Below, in pieces: positions 34,338-44,233 of a stretch of 64,000 nucleotides of DNA. Location of the stretch: contig RXJQ01000010.1 of assembly GCA_003963115.1 (NCBI GenBank), forward strand, positions 62,001 through 126,000, in the 5' to 3' direction. Each line of letters starts with the position of its first letter. Within the stretch, counting starts at the first letter, position 1. The notes under the pieces were generated by a model. The model did no database searches, was not told the DNA's origin, and saw nothing but the letters and a program-made list of their open reading frames with translations. A program made the translations under genes and the position numbers. This DNA is from Burkholderiales bacterium (lineage in GTDB: Bacteria; Pseudomonadota; Gammaproteobacteria; Burkholderiales; Burkholderiaceae_C).

Positions 34338-37300
34338 TCAACCCACCCATTTGCGCGCGTTGCGGAACATGCGCAGCCAGGGGCTCGCTGCGCTCTTGTC
34401 GCCGCTGGTCCAGCTCATCTGGATGTTGCGGAACACGCGCTCGGGGTGCGGCATCATGGCCGTGAAGCGGCCGTCCGCCGTGGTCACGCTGGTCAAGCCG
34501 CCCGGCGAGCCGTTCGGGTTGAAGGGGTAGACCTCGGTAGCCGCGCCCGTGTTGTCCACAAAGCGCATGGCCTTGTGCACCTTGGCGGCATTGCCGCGTT
34601 GCGAGAAGTTGGCAAAGCCCTCGCCGTGCGACACGGCGATGGGCATGCGGCTGCCGGCCATGCCCTGGAAGAAGATGGAAGGGCTCTCCAGCACTTCGAC
34701 CAGGCTCAGGCGCGCCTCGAAGCGCGTGCTCTGGTTGTGCGTGAACTTGGGCCAGTCCTGTGCGCCCGGAATGATGGGGCTCAGGGCCGCGAGCATCTGG
34801 CAGCCATTGCACACGCCCAGCGCAAAGGTGTCGTTGCGGCCGAAGAAAGCCGCGAACTGCTCGGCCAGCTTGGGGTTGAACATGATGGAGCGTGCCCAGC
34901 CTTCGCCAGCGCCCAGCGTGTCGCCATAGCTGAAGCCACCGCAGGCGATGAAGCCCTGGAACTGGTCAAGACGTGCGCGGCCGGCTTGCAGGTCGCTCAT
35001 GTGGACGTCGAAGGTGTCAAAACCGCCTCGCGCCACGGCATAAGCCATCTCCACGTGCGAGTTCACGCCCTGTTCGCGCAGGATCGCCACCTTGGGCCTT
35101 GCCTTGTGGATGAAAGGTGCGGCCACGTCTTCCAGCGGGTCGAAGCTCAGGCTCACGTGCATGCCGGGGTCTTCGGGCTTGCCGATGGCGGCGTGCTCGC
35201 TGTCGGCGCAGGCGGGGTTGTCTCGCAACTGGGCGATGCGCCAGCTCACCTCATCCCAGGTCTTGTGGAGTTGTTCCAGCGGCGCACTGAACACGGCCTT
35301 GGCGTCGCGCCAGACCTGCACCTCGTGCTGGCCCGCACCACTGAGGATGGGCTTGCCGATCACGTGGCTGTGCTTGCTCAGGCCGTGCTCGCGCAGGGTC
35401 TGCATCACGGCGTCGCGCTCGGCTGTGCGCACTTGCAGCACCACGCCCAGCTCCTCGTTGAACAGCGCCTTGAGCGTCAATTCGTTGCGGCGCTCGCCCA
35501 CCTGGCTGGCCCAGTTCTTCGAATCGCCCGTTTCGGCGCGGCTGTCGCTGATGCCATCGCTTTCGGTGACCAGCATGTCCACATTGAGGCTCACACCGGT
35601 GTGGCCGGCAAAGGCCATCTCGCACACGGTGGCCCACAGGCCGCCATCGCCACGGTCGTGGTAGGCCAGCAGCTTGCCCTGCGCGCGCAGGGCGTTCACG
35701 GCGGCCACGGTGGCTTTGAGCGTCTCGGGGTTGTCGACGTCGGGCACCTCGTTGCCGAACTGATTGAGCACCTGGGCCAGCATGGAGCCGGCCATGCGCT
35801 TCTTGCCTTCGCCCAGGTCGACCAGGATCAGGCTGGTGTCCAGCGCTTGGCCGTTCTCGGCGGTGATGAGCTGCGGGGTCAGCGTCGGGCGCACATCGGC
35901 GATCGAGGCAAAGGCCGTGACGATGAGGGACACGGGTGCGGTCACCTGTTTGGTCTGGCCTTGCTCGCTCCCACCCTCTTTCCATTTCGTGCGCATGGAC
36001 AGCGAATCCTTGCCCACCGGGATGGAAATGCCCAGCGCCGGGCACAGTTCCATGCCCACGGCCTTGACGGTGTCGTACAGCGCGGCGTCTTCACCCGGTT
36101 CACCGCAAGCCGCCATCCAGTTGGCAGACAGCTTCACTCGAGGCAACTCGATGGGTGCGGCCAGCAGGTTGGTGATGGCCTCGCCCACGGCCATGCGGCC
36201 CGATGCCGGCCCGTTGACCGATGCCAGCGGCGTGCGTTCGCCCATGGCCATGGCTTCGCCGGCAAAGCCCTTGTAGTCCGCCAGTGTCACGGCCACGTCG
36301 GCCACGGGCACCTGCCATGGGCCCACCATCTGGTCACGTGAATTGAGGCCGCCCACGGTGCGGTCGCCGATCGTGATCAAGAAGCGCTTGCTGGCCACTG
36401 TGGGGTGACGCAGCACATCGAAAGCGGCCTTCTCCAGCGTCACGCCGGTCAAGTCCAACTGGCCGCCATCCCATTGCACACGCTTGACGTCGCGGTGCAT
36501 CTTGGGCGGCTTGCCCAGCAGCACGTCCATGGGCATGTCCACGGGCTTGTCGGCATCCGGCCGGGTGGTGTCTTCGAGGATCAGCTCACAGGCTTCGGTG
36601 GCCACGCCGATCACGCCGAAAGGGCAGCGCTCGCGGTTGGCCATCTCGGTGAAGATGGGCAGGTCGCCCGGCGCGATGGCCAGCACATAGCGCTCCTGGC
36701 TCTCGTTGCACCAGATCTCCTTGGGCGCCATGCCGGACTCCTCCAGCGGCACCTTGCTCAGATCGAAGCGGGCGCCCTTGCCTGCGCCGTCCACCAGCTC
36801 AGGGAAAGCGTTGGAGATACCGCCTGCGCCCACGTCATGGATGGCCAGGATGGGGTTCTTGTCGCCCAGGCCCCAGCAGTGGTTGATGACCTCCTGCGCG
36901 CGTCGTTCGATCTCGGGGTTGCCACGCTGCACGGAGTCGAAGTCCAGCGCAGCCGAATTGGTGCCCGCCGCCATCGACGACGCTGCCGCGCCAGCCATGC
37001 CGATGCGCATGCCGGGGCCGCCCAGCTGGATCAGCAAGGTGCCCGCATCGAACTTGATCTTCTGCGTCTGTTCGCTGCTGATCGTGCCGATGCCACCGGC
37101 GATCATGATGGGCTTGTGGTAGCCACGGCGGATGGCCTGGTCACCGTGACCCACGGTCTGCTCGAACACGCGGAAGTAGCCGCCCAGATTGGAGCGCCCG
37201 AACTCGTTGTTGAACGCTGCGCCGCCCAGGGGGCCCTCGATCATGATCTGCAGCGGGCTGGCAATGTGCTCGGGCTTGCCGAACTGCTCAGCCTCCCAGG

Positions 37301-38384
37301 GCTCTTGCGTACCCGGCAGGTTCAGGTTGGACACAGAGAAACCCGTCAGGCCCGACTTGGGGCGCGAACCACGGCCCGTGGCACCCTCATCGCGGATCTC
37401 GCCACCGGCGCCCGTCGAGGCACCAGGGAAAGGCGAAATCGCGGTGGGGTGGTTGTGCGTTTCGACTTTCATCAGCACGTGGGCCAGCTCTTCGCGGGCC
37501 TGGTACTGCGGTGCATTGGTGTAGCCTGCCGGCATCCAGCGCTCGATCCGATGGCCCTCCATCACCGAGGCGTTGTCGGAGTAGGCCACCACCGTGTGCT
37601 GCGGGCTGATCTTCTCGGTTTGGCGGATCATGCCGAACATCGACAGCGCCTGCGCTTGACCATCAATGGTGAACTGCGCGTTGAAGATCTTGTGGCGGCA
37701 GTGTTCGCTGTTGGCCTGGGCGAACATCGTCAGCTCGACGTCCGTCGGGTTGCGCTTGAGGCCCGTGAAGGCCCTGACCAGGTAGTCGATTTCGTCATCC
37801 GACAAGGCCAGACCGAAGGTCACGTTGGCCTCTTCCAATGCCTTGCGGCCCTGGCCCAGCACGTCCACGTGCGCCATCGGGACGCCCTGCTTCTCATCGA
37901 ACAGGTGGCGGGCCTCGTCGCGCGCCAGCAGCACGCTTTCGGTCATGCGGTCATGCAGCAGCGCAGCGCAGGCCTGCAGGTCCTGCTCGGCCAGGGGCTT
38001 GACACCGCCTGTGAGTGCGCCGATCAAGCCTGCCTTGACGCTCAGGCGGTATTCAACGACACGCTCCACGCGGTGGATCGCCAGACCGCAGTTGTGCGCG
38101 ATGTCGGTTGCCTTCGACGCCCAGGGTGACACGGTGCCCATGCGGGGCGCCACCACGATCAGGTCGCCCTCGCAGGGGCCCTCGTAGGCATCGCCATAGC
38201 TCAGCAGGGAGGACAGCTTGTCCAGCTCGCCTTGGCTCAGGTCCTGATTCAGATCGACCCAGTGCACGAAGCGGGCATGCACACCTTGGATACGGGGGTT
38301 GATCGCCTGCAGCTTGGGCAGCAGTGCCTGGACTTGGTGAGGAGCCAGGGCGTTGCCGCCCTCGAAGTGCATCAGCTTGGACAT
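34338..38384 (-). CDS. purL: phosphoribosylformylglycinamidine synthase
   Basis: 1348 aa, the large single-chain PurL of proteobacteria (E. coli 1295 aa). The ATP/FGAR synthase part shows [16 protein letters not shown] and GGIGTI, and the C-terminal glutaminase has the nucleophile in LGVCNGCQM and the His/Glu pair in PHPERVFR. It makes FGAM from FGAR, glutamine and ATP in purine synthesis. The start at 38384 ([10 protein letters not shown]) fits the family; the frame extends 35 codons upstream. A TAAAAT -10-like box lies on the minus strand at 38419-38424. Confidence 0.96.
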   Translation of the reverse strand: MSKLMHFEGGNALAPHQVQALLPKLQAINPRIQGVHARFVHWVDLNQDLSQGELDKLSSLLSYGDAYEGPCEGDLIVVAPRMGTVSPWASKATDIAHNCGLAIHRVERVVEYRLSVKAGLIGALTGGVKPLAEQDLQACAALLHDRMTESVLLARDEARHLFDEKQGVPMAHVDVLGQGRKALEEANVTFGLALSDDEIDYLVRAFTGLKRNPTDVELTMFAQANSEHCRHKIFNAQFTIDGQAQALSMFGMIRQTEKISPQHTVVAYSDNASVMEGHRIERWMPAGYTNAPQYQAREELAHVLMKVETHNHPTAISPFPGASTGAGGEIRDEGATGRGSRPKSGLTGFSVSNLNLPGTQEPWEAEQFGKPEHIASPLQIMIEGPLGGAAFNNEFGRSNLGGYFRVFEQTVGHGDQAIRRGYHKPIMIAGGIGTISSEQTQKIKFDAGTLLIQLGGPGMRIGMAGAAASSMAAGTNSAALDFDSVQRGNPEIERRAQEVINHCWGLGDKNPILAIHDVGAGGISNAFPELVDGAGKGARFDLSKVPLEESGMAPKEIWCNESQERYVLAIAPGDLPIFTEMANRERCPFGVIGVATEACELILEDTTRPDADKPVDMPMDVLLGKPPKMHRDVKRVQWDGGQLDLTGVTLEKAAFDVLRHPTVASKRFLITIGDRTVGGLNSRDQMVGPWQVPVADVAVTLADYKGFAGEAMAMGERTPLASVNGPASGRMAVGEAITNLLAAPIELPRVKLSANWMAACGEPGEDAALYDTVKAVGMELCPALGISIPVGKDSLSMRTKWKEGGSEQGQTKQVTAPVSLIVTAFASIADVRPTLTPQLITAENGQALDTSLILVDLGEGKKRMAGSMLAQVLNQFGNEVPDVDNPETLKATVAAVNALRAQGKLLAYHDRGDGGLWATVCEMAFAGHTGVSLNVDMLVTESDGISDSRAETGDSKNWASQVGERRNELTLKALFNEELGVVLQVRTAERDAVMQTLREHGLSKHSHVIGKPILSGAGQHEVQVWRDAKAVFSAPLEQLHKTWDEVSWRIAQLRDNPACADSEHAAIGKPEDPGMHVSLSFDPLEDVAAPFIHKARPKVAILREQGVNSHVEMAYAVARGGFDTFDVHMSDLQAGRARLDQFQGFIACGGFSYGDTLGAGEGWARSIMFNPKLAEQFAAFFGRNDTFALGVCNGCQMLAALSPIIPGAQDWPKFTHNQSTRFEARLSLVEVLESPSIFFQGMAGSRMPIAVSHGEGFANFSQRGNAAKVHKAMRFVDNTGAATEVYPFNPNGSPGGLTSVTTADGRFTAMMPHPERVFRNIQMSWTSGDKSAASPWLRMFRNARKWVG

Positions 38385-38418
38385 CGCGTGGGTCGAGCGT
38401 TCGTCAGGAAAAACGCGC

Positions 38419-38424
38419 ATTTTA
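38419..38424 (-). promoter_or_regulatory. candidate -10 box of purL
   Basis: TAAAAT on the minus strand, 34 nt upstream of the purL start, is the best sigma-70 -10 match in the 132-bp purL/map divergent gap. No good -35 element stands 17 bp upstream, so this is tentative. I do not see a PurR-type palindrome. Confidence 0.3.
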
Positions 38425-38516
38425 CCGTTCGCCAACCTCAAAAGCCCGATTTCGATGCCTTTCTCATGCCCCTGACCGCGTCGCGGCACTCACGAAATAC
38501 GGATAATTCGCATCCT

Positions 38517-39329
38517 ATGAGCATCACCATCAAAACAGGCGCCGAGATCGACGCCATGCGTCTGGCTGGACGACTGGCGTCCGAGGTGCTGGACTACATC
38601 ACGCCCTTCGTCAAACCCGGTGTCACCACCGAAGAGCTGGACAAGCTCTGCCATGACTACATGGTCAAGGAACAGGGCACCGTCCCTGCACCTTTGAACT
38701 ATGCGCCGGGTGGCCACACGCCCTACCCCAAGTCCATCTGCACGTCCATCAACCACCAGGTCTGCCACGGCATCCCCAGTGAGAAGGTCTTGAAGGACGG
38801 CGACATCGTCAACATCGACATCACCGTCATCAAGGATGGCTGGCATGGCGACACCAGCCGCATGTTCGTGGTGGGCAATGGCTCCATCGCGGCCAAGCGC
38901 CTCTGCGCCCTCACCTACGAAGCCATGTGGCGCGGCATCGCCAAGGTCAGTCCCGGCGTTCGCCTGGGCGACATCGGCCACACCATCCAGACCTTCGCCG
39001 AGAACCAGGGCTTCTCGGTGGTGCGCGAGTTCTGCGGCCACGGCATCGGCCAGAAGTTCCATGAAGAACCTCAAGTGCTGCACTACGGCCGTCCGGGCAC
39101 GCTGGAAGAGCTCAAGCCCGGCATGACCTTCACCATCGAGCCCATGATCAACGCCGGCAAGCGCGACATCAAATCACTTGGCGACGGCTGGACCATCGTC
39201 ACCAAGGACCGATCCCTGTCGGCCCAGTGGGAACACACCGTGCTCGTGACCGAAACCGGCTTCGAGGTGCTGACCCTGTCCGCAGGCAGCCCGCCCCCGC
39301 CCGACTTCATCACGTCCACCAAGACTTGA
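38517..39329 (+). CDS. map: methionine aminopeptidase, type I
   Basis: 270 aa. The dinuclear metal site is visible: D in NIDITV, D in WHGDTSRMF, H in CGHGIGQKFHEEP, E in FTIEPM and E in QWEHT. The histidine in INHQVCHGIP is also conserved. It removes the initiator Met from nascent proteins. Divergent from purL, and followed by a GC-rich hairpin before glnD. Confidence 0.96.
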   Translation: MSITIKTGAEIDAMRLAGRLASEVLDYITPFVKPGVTTEELDKLCHDYMVKEQGTVPAPLNYAPGGHTPYPKSICTSINHQVCHGIPSEKVLKDGDIVNIDITVIKDGWHGDTSRMFVVGNGSIAAKRLCALTYEAMWRGIAKVSPGVRLGDIGHTIQTFAENQGFSVVREFCGHGIGQKFHEEPQVLHYGRPGTLEELKPGMTFTIEPMINAGKRDIKSLGDGWTIVTKDRSLSAQWEHTVLVTETGFEVLTLSAGSPPPPDFITSTKT

Positions 39330-39339
39330 TCCCGCTACG

Positions 39340-39364
39340 GGCCCTGCCTCACCGCAGGGCCTTT
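39340..39364 (+). terminator. hairpin between map and glnD
   Basis: GGCCCTGC (39340-39347) and GCAGGGCC (39354-39361) form a perfect 8-bp stem with a 6-nt loop, then TTTGTC. The stem ends 27 nt before the glnD ATG, so a glnD transcript starting upstream must pass through it. It may be a terminator with readthrough or an attenuator. Confidence 0.65.
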
Positions 39365-39388
39365 GTCATTGCAGTACCGCTCGAAAAC

Positions 39389-41980
39389 ATGCCCCTGGAC
39401 GTCGCCGCCCTTCGCTCGCAGTTCAAGACCGCCAAGACCGAACTTCTGGACCAGTTCCAGCAAAGCCGTGCCTCGACGGTCACAGCCGGCCGCCTGCTGA
39501 CGCAACTGGCGCGCCTGGTCGACCGCACGCTCATCCAGATCTGGGATGCGCACGCCATGCCCAAAGGCGCGGCCCTGGTAGCCGTGGGCGGCTATGGCCG
39601 CGGCGAGTTGTTCCCGCACTCCGATGTGGACGTGCTGCTGCTCATGCCCGTCTCGCCCTCGGTGATCGGCGATGAAAGCCTGGCCCCCAGCGTCGAGAGC
39701 TTCATCAGCGCCTGCTGGGACATCGGCCTGGAGATCGGCTCCAGCGTGCGCAGCGTCGAGGAATGTGGCGAAGAGGCGCAACGCGACATCACCGTGCAGA
39801 CGGCCTTGCTGGAAGCACGCATCATCTGCGGCTCACGCGCACGCTTCGAGGAGCTGCAGCATGCCACCTTGGAGCACATGAACGTGCCGGCCTTCATGAC
39901 AGCCAAGATGCTGGAGATGCGCCAGCGCCACCTCAAGTACGAAGACACGCCCTACTCGCTGGAGCCCAACTGCAAGGAAAGCCCAGGCGGCCTGCGCGAC
40001 CTGCAGGTGGTGCTGTGGCTGGCCCGTGCGGCCCGTCTGGGCAAGACCTGGCATGAGCTGGCCAAGAACGGCCTGCTGACACCGTTCGAGGCCCGCCAGC
40101 TTCAGCGCAATGAAGGCACGCTCAAGCTCATCCGCACGCGCCTGCACCAGATCGCCGGCCGCCGTGAAGACCGCCTGGTGTTCGACCTGCAAACCGCTGT
40201 GGCCGAGTCCTTCGGCTACACCAACACGCCGGCCCTGCGCGCCAGCGAGGCCCTGATGCGCCGCTACTACTGGGCAGCCAAGGCCGTCACCCAGCTCAAC
40301 CAGATCCTGATCCTCAACATCGAGGAGCGTGTGCAGGGATCGCAGAACGCGCCCATGCGCCGCATCAATGAACGCTTCCTGGATCGCGGCGGCTTCCTCG
40401 AAGTGGTCAGCGACGATCTCTATCAGCGCGACCCGCACGCCATCCTCGCCACCTTCCTGGCCCTGCAGCAGGACAACACGCTCAAGGGCCTGTCGGCACG
40501 CACCCTGCGCGCGCTCTACAACGCCCGCAACGTGATGGACGGCGCCTTCCGCAAGGACCCTGTCAACCACCAGGCCTTCATGGCCATCCTGCGCGAACAG
40601 CAAGGCCAGACCCGCGTGATGCGCCTGCTCAACCAGACCTCGGTGCTGGGCCGCTACCTCTGGGTGTTCCGCCGCATCGTGGGCCAGATGCAGCACGACC
40701 TGTTCCATGTCTACACAGTAGATCAGCACATCCTGATGGTGGTGCGCAATGTGCGGCGCTTCTTCATTCCCGAGCATGCGCATGAGTACCCCTTCTGCAC
40801 GCAACTGGCCGCCGAATGGGACAAGCCCTGGGTGCTGTACGTGGCCGCTCTCTTCCACGACGTGGCCAAAGGCCGTGGCGGCGACCACTCCGAACTCGGG
40901 ACCGTGGAGGTGCGCCGCTTCTGCCGCGACCACGACATCACGGGTGACGATGCCAAGCTCATCGAATTCCTGGTGGCCCAGCACCTGACCATGTCGCGCA
41001 TCGCGCAAAAGGAAGACCTCTCGGACCCTGACGTCATCCAGGCCTTTGCCAAGCGTGTGGGCAACGAACGCACGTTGACCGCGCTGTACCTGCTCACCGT
41101 GGCCGACATCCGCGGCACCAGCCCCAAGGTCTGGAACGCCTGGAAGGGCAAGCTGCTGGAAGACCTCTACAAGCTCACCCTGCGCGCCCTGGGTGGGGCC
41201 CGCCCGCACATGGACGCCGAGATCGAGGCCCGCAAGCAGCAGGCCCGCCACACCATGGCGCTCTACTACATGCCGCCCGGCACCGAAGAGCCGCTGTGGA
41301 AGACGCTGGACATGAGCTACTTCGCCCGCCATGATTCCGCCGACATCGCCTGGCACACGCGCATGCTGTGGCGCCATGTCGAGACCGAGCAGCCGATCGT
41401 GGCCGCGCGCCTGTCATCTGTCGGCGAAGGCCTGCAAGTATTGGTCTACGCGCCCGACAAGCCCGACCTCTTTGCCCGTATCTGCGGCTACTTCGACAAG
41501 GCCGGCTTCAGCATCCAGGACGCGCGCATCCACACGTCCAAGTCAGGCTACGCGATCGACACCTTCCAGATCCTGGCGGCCGACAACATGGCATTCGAAG
41601 GTGTGCACTACCGCGATCTGATCGCACTTGTTGAAACCCAACTGACCGAAGCCGCCGCGTCCAGCGAGCCTTTGCACGATCCGAGCCGAGGCCGGCTGTC
41701 ACGTCGCGTGAAGTCCTTCCCGGTCAAGCCGCGCGTGAGCCTGCGCCCCGATGAGCGCGCCCAACGCTGGCTGCTGAGTGTCTCAGCCAGCGACCGATCC
41801 GGTCTGCTCTACGTCATCGCACGCACGCTGGCGCGCCATCAGGTCAACGTGCAACTGGCCAAGGTCAGCACCTTGGGCGAGCGCGTGGAAGACACCTTCC
41901 TGGTCACAGGCGATGCCTTGCGCCAGGACAGGCTTCAGCTGACGCTGGAAACGGAATTGCTGGATGCGCTGGCCGCTTGA
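39389..41980 (+). CDS. glnD: [protein-PII] uridylyltransferase / uridylyl-removing enzyme
   Basis: 863 aa from the ATG at 39389 (E. coli 890). The nucleotidyltransferase motif GGYGRGELFPHSDVDVLLL, the PII-UTase segment PYSLEPNCKESPGGLRD, the HD motif FHDVAKGRGGDHSELG and two C-terminal ACT domains (about 690-780 and 800-863) are all present. It adds or removes UMP on PII in response to glutamine, setting nitrogen status. The frame extends 54 codons upstream into map, but that part is not family-like. Confidence 0.95.
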   Translation: MPLDVAALRSQFKTAKTELLDQFQQSRASTVTAGRLLTQLARLVDRTLIQIWDAHAMPKGAALVAVGGYGRGELFPHSDVDVLLLMPVSPSVIGDESLAPSVESFISACWDIGLEIGSSVRSVEECGEEAQRDITVQTALLEARIICGSRARFEELQHATLEHMNVPAFMTAKMLEMRQRHLKYEDTPYSLEPNCKESPGGLRDLQVVLWLARAARLGKTWHELAKNGLLTPFEARQLQRNEGTLKLIRTRLHQIAGRREDRLVFDLQTAVAESFGYTNTPALRASEALMRRYYWAAKAVTQLNQILILNIEERVQGSQNAPMRRINERFLDRGGFLEVVSDDLYQRDPHAILATFLALQQDNTLKGLSARTLRALYNARNVMDGAFRKDPVNHQAFMAILREQQGQTRVMRLLNQTSVLGRYLWVFRRIVGQMQHDLFHVYTVDQHILMVVRNVRRFFIPEHAHEYPFCTQLAAEWDKPWVLYVAALFHDVAKGRGGDHSELGTVEVRRFCRDHDITGDDAKLIEFLVAQHLTMSRIAQKEDLSDPDVIQAFAKRVGNERTLTALYLLTVADIRGTSPKVWNAWKGKLLEDLYKLTLRALGGARPHMDAEIEARKQQARHTMALYYMPPGTEEPLWKTLDMSYFARHDSADIAWHTRMLWRHVETEQPIVAARLSSVGEGLQVLVYAPDKPDLFARICGYFDKAGFSIQDARIHTSKSGYAIDTFQILAADNMAFEGVHYRDLIALVETQLTEAAASSEPLHDPSRGRLSRRVKSFPVKPRVSLRPDERAQRWLLSVSASDRSGLLYVIARTLARHQVNVQLAKVSTLGERVEDTFLVTGDALRQDRLQLTLETELLDALAA

Positions 41981-41985
41981 TGCGG

Positions 41986-42201
41986 TCAAGCTGGTTCTTT
42001 GGGATCCAGCAGCAATTCCAGCCTCGCGATCTGATCGCGCAACAGCAAACGGCGTTTCTTGAGCCGGCGCAAAGACAGTTCGTCGACGGGGCTTTGCTCC
42101 GAGGCACGGTCAATCAGATTATCGAGATCAGCATGCTCCATGCGCAGCTCGATGAGCTGGCGATGGGGAGAGTGCAGGTTTTCTTGCATCTTGGACGCCA
42201 C
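41986..42201 (-). CDS. DUF465 / YdcH-like small protein
   Basis: 71 aa from a GTG at 42201, with GGAG 5 nt upstream; an ATG four codons later (42189) is the alternative. The sequence is almost wholly helical and charged, with HRQLIELRMEHADLDNLID and LRRLKKRRLLLRDQIARLE, as in the DUF465 family. Probably a coiled-coil hairpin. Function unknown. Convergent with glnD, 5 nt between the stops. Confidence 0.8.
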   Translation of the reverse strand: MASKMQENLHSPHRQLIELRMEHADLDNLIDRASEQSPVDELSLRRLKKRRLLLRDQIARLELLLDPKEPA

Positions 42202-42291
42202 AAGGCTCCATGACTAGAGGCGCTTGAACAAGGGATGCCCCGGGGCACCGCCTTTCCCCGGATCCTACTAATTAGCGATTATAGTTTTCCC

Positions 42292-43062
42292 ATGATGATG
42301 AATGCACCGTCCAGTTTCAGACTGGTGGCTGCCACCGGCATTCACCGGGGGGACAGGCCCTATCAGCAAGACCAGGTAGAAATCATCCCTCACCCTCGGG
42401 TGCAGGGATGCCTGCTTGCCGTTGTGGCGGACGGCATGGGGGGCAAAAGCGGCGGACGCAAAGCGGCTGACCAGGTCATCATGACCGCGCGCCAGGTGTT
42501 TGACCGCTACGTGCCCAGCAAGGACGACTCCGTCGAAGTGCTGTCGCAGCTGGTCAACGAGGCGCACTTGATGATCAAGCTGACGGCGCTGGCCTTTGAG
42601 GAAGAACCTCATTCCACCATCGGTGCCTTCATCGTCAATCCGAACCTGTCGGCTGACCTGGTCCACGCGGGCGACACCCGCGTCTACCATTTCCGCGGCC
42701 CCGAAGTGGTTCACCGCACCAAGGACCACTCTTTCGTTCAGCGTCTGGTCGACGAAGGCCAGATCACCGACGAAGAGGCCAATGTCCACCCACAGGCCAA
42801 TTTGCTGACCGGCTGCCTGGGCACCCAGCAGGACCCGCCCGTCACCACGCACCGCATCCATCAACTCGAAGTGGGCGACAGCCTGCTGGTGTGCTCCGAC
42901 GGCCTGTGGCACTACTTCACCCCGAAGGAGTTGGGGGCGATCGTGCACACCCTGCCGCCGCGCGAGGCAGCCGAGATGCTGGTGGGCAAGGCCCGTCACC
43001 GTGCCCGTGCGGGCGGCGACAACCTGTCCCTGGCCCTGGTTCGCGTCGAATCACCCAGCTGA
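42292..43062 (+). CDS. PP2C-type serine/threonine protein phosphatase
   Basis: 256 aa. PP2C motifs in order: RPYQQDQVE, VVADGMGGKSGGRKAAD, AGDTRVYHF, DHSFVQRLVDEG, LLVCSDGLWHYF and GGDNLSLALV, including the aspartates that bind two Mn/Mg ions. It is cytosolic, without a signal or membrane segment. Three tandem ATGs (42292, 42295, 42298) are possible starts. No kinase gene is adjacent, so the phosphoprotein substrate is unknown. An acyltransferase gene follows 21 nt later. Confidence 0.9.
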   Translation: MMMNAPSSFRLVAATGIHRGDRPYQQDQVEIIPHPRVQGCLLAVVADGMGGKSGGRKAADQVIMTARQVFDRYVPSKDDSVEVLSQLVNEAHLMIKLTALAFEEEPHSTIGAFIVNPNLSADLVHAGDTRVYHFRGPEVVHRTKDHSFVQRLVDEGQITDEEANVHPQANLLTGCLGTQQDPPVTTHRIHQLEVGDSLLVCSDGLWHYFTPKELGAIVHTLPPREAAEMLVGKARHRARAGGDNLSLALVRVESPS

Positions 43063-43083
43063 ACGCCGATCGGAGCACCCAGG

Positions 43084-44217
43084 GTGACACGCGCTGTTCA
43101 TCTGCCATCGTTGGACGGCATCCGTGGCCTGGCCATTCTGCTGGTGATCGCGCACAACGTGCAGATGCTTGATGCGCCGCAGATGCATGGCGCCGTGGCA
43201 CTGACCCAGTTCCTGCTGAACTTCGGCTGGATCGGTGTGCCGCTGTTCTTCGTGCTCAGCGGCTTTCTGATCACCGGCATCCTGCTCGATGGCATGGGCC
43301 AGGCTCACGGGCTGCGCCACTTCATTGTCCGGCGGGCCCTGCGGATCTTTCCGCTGTACTACGGCGCCCTTTTCCTGATCTTCGTGCTGCTGCCCTTCAT
43401 CGGCATGCAGCCCGAGATGTACCGGGCCCAGGCGCCCTATCAGGTCTGGCTGTGGACCTATCTGTCGAACTGGACAGATGCCATGGGCATCGGCCCGATG
43501 AACCTGCCCCATTTCTGGACCCTGGCCGTGGAGGAGCAGTTCTACTTGTTCTGGCCCTTGCTGGTCTACGCCCTGCGCAACAAGGGCCGCATCGCCATCG
43601 CCTGCGTGCTGATCGCCATCGCGGCTCCGATTTGCCGCTATGTGCTGTTCACCAAAGGCTACAGCACTTACATCGTCTACGAGTGGACCATCTGCCGTGT
43701 CGACTCACTGGCGATTGGCAGTCTGGCCGCCCTCATCTGGCGCATGTCGCAAGCCTCGGCCTGGGTGAAGGCCCATGCGCTGAAGCTGGGGCTGGCCACG
43801 TTGGGTTTGGTCGCAGCAGGCTTCCTGTGGACGCACGCCTACCCGCGCCTTTCGCTGCACGGCATGGTCGAGGGCTATTCGATCCTGGCCATTGCCTTTG
43901 CTGTGGCCATCTACGCGGCGGCCAAGCATGACGGCCACGGTAGTCAGACTCGCACGCCACGGTGGCATCGCCTCTTGTGCCTGTCACCGCTGCAAAAGGT
44001 GGGCAAGTACAGCTATGGCATGTACGTGATCCACAAGCCATTGCACGATCTGTTCAGCCAGACTGTACTAACCCGCCTGGGCATCCAGACCTCGGGCCAC
44101 ATCTTCAATGCCTGCCTGCACTATGTGGGCCTGAGCCTGGTCACATTCGCCCTGGCCTGGCTCTCGTACAACCTCTATGAGGTGCACTTCCTGCGGCTCA
44201 AGCGGCACTTTGCCTGA
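43084..44217 (+). CDS. acyltransferase-3 family membrane protein
   Basis: 377 aa with a GTG start; CGGAG lies 12 nt upstream. The family marks are LPSLDGIRGLAILLV at the N-terminus with its histidine, VPLFFVLSGFLITG and LRRALRIFPLYY-like RRALRIFP, then about ten hydrophobic segments. Such proteins O-acetylate cell-surface sugars (OatA/OafA type). The acceptor is unknown. It is in line with the PP2C gene and convergent with zapE. Confidence 0.88.
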   Translation: MTRAVHLPSLDGIRGLAILLVIAHNVQMLDAPQMHGAVALTQFLLNFGWIGVPLFFVLSGFLITGILLDGMGQAHGLRHFIVRRALRIFPLYYGALFLIFVLLPFIGMQPEMYRAQAPYQVWLWTYLSNWTDAMGIGPMNLPHFWTLAVEEQFYLFWPLLVYALRNKGRIAIACVLIAIAAPICRYVLFTKGYSTYIVYEWTICRVDSLAIGSLAALIWRMSQASAWVKAHALKLGLATLGLVAAGFLWTHAYPRLSLHGMVEGYSILAIAFAVAIYAAAKHDGHGSQTRTPRWHRLLCLSPLQKVGKYSYGMYVIHKPLHDLFSQTVLTRLGIQTSGHIFNACLHYVGLSLVTFALAWLSYNLYEVHFLRLKRHFA

Positions 44218-44233
44218 TCCGCATGGCCTGAAC

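Noticed and set aside
34446-38129. Two long plus-strand frames (34446-36341, 36405-38129) opposite purL
   Set aside because: Both lie wholly antisense to purL and have shadow-like composition.
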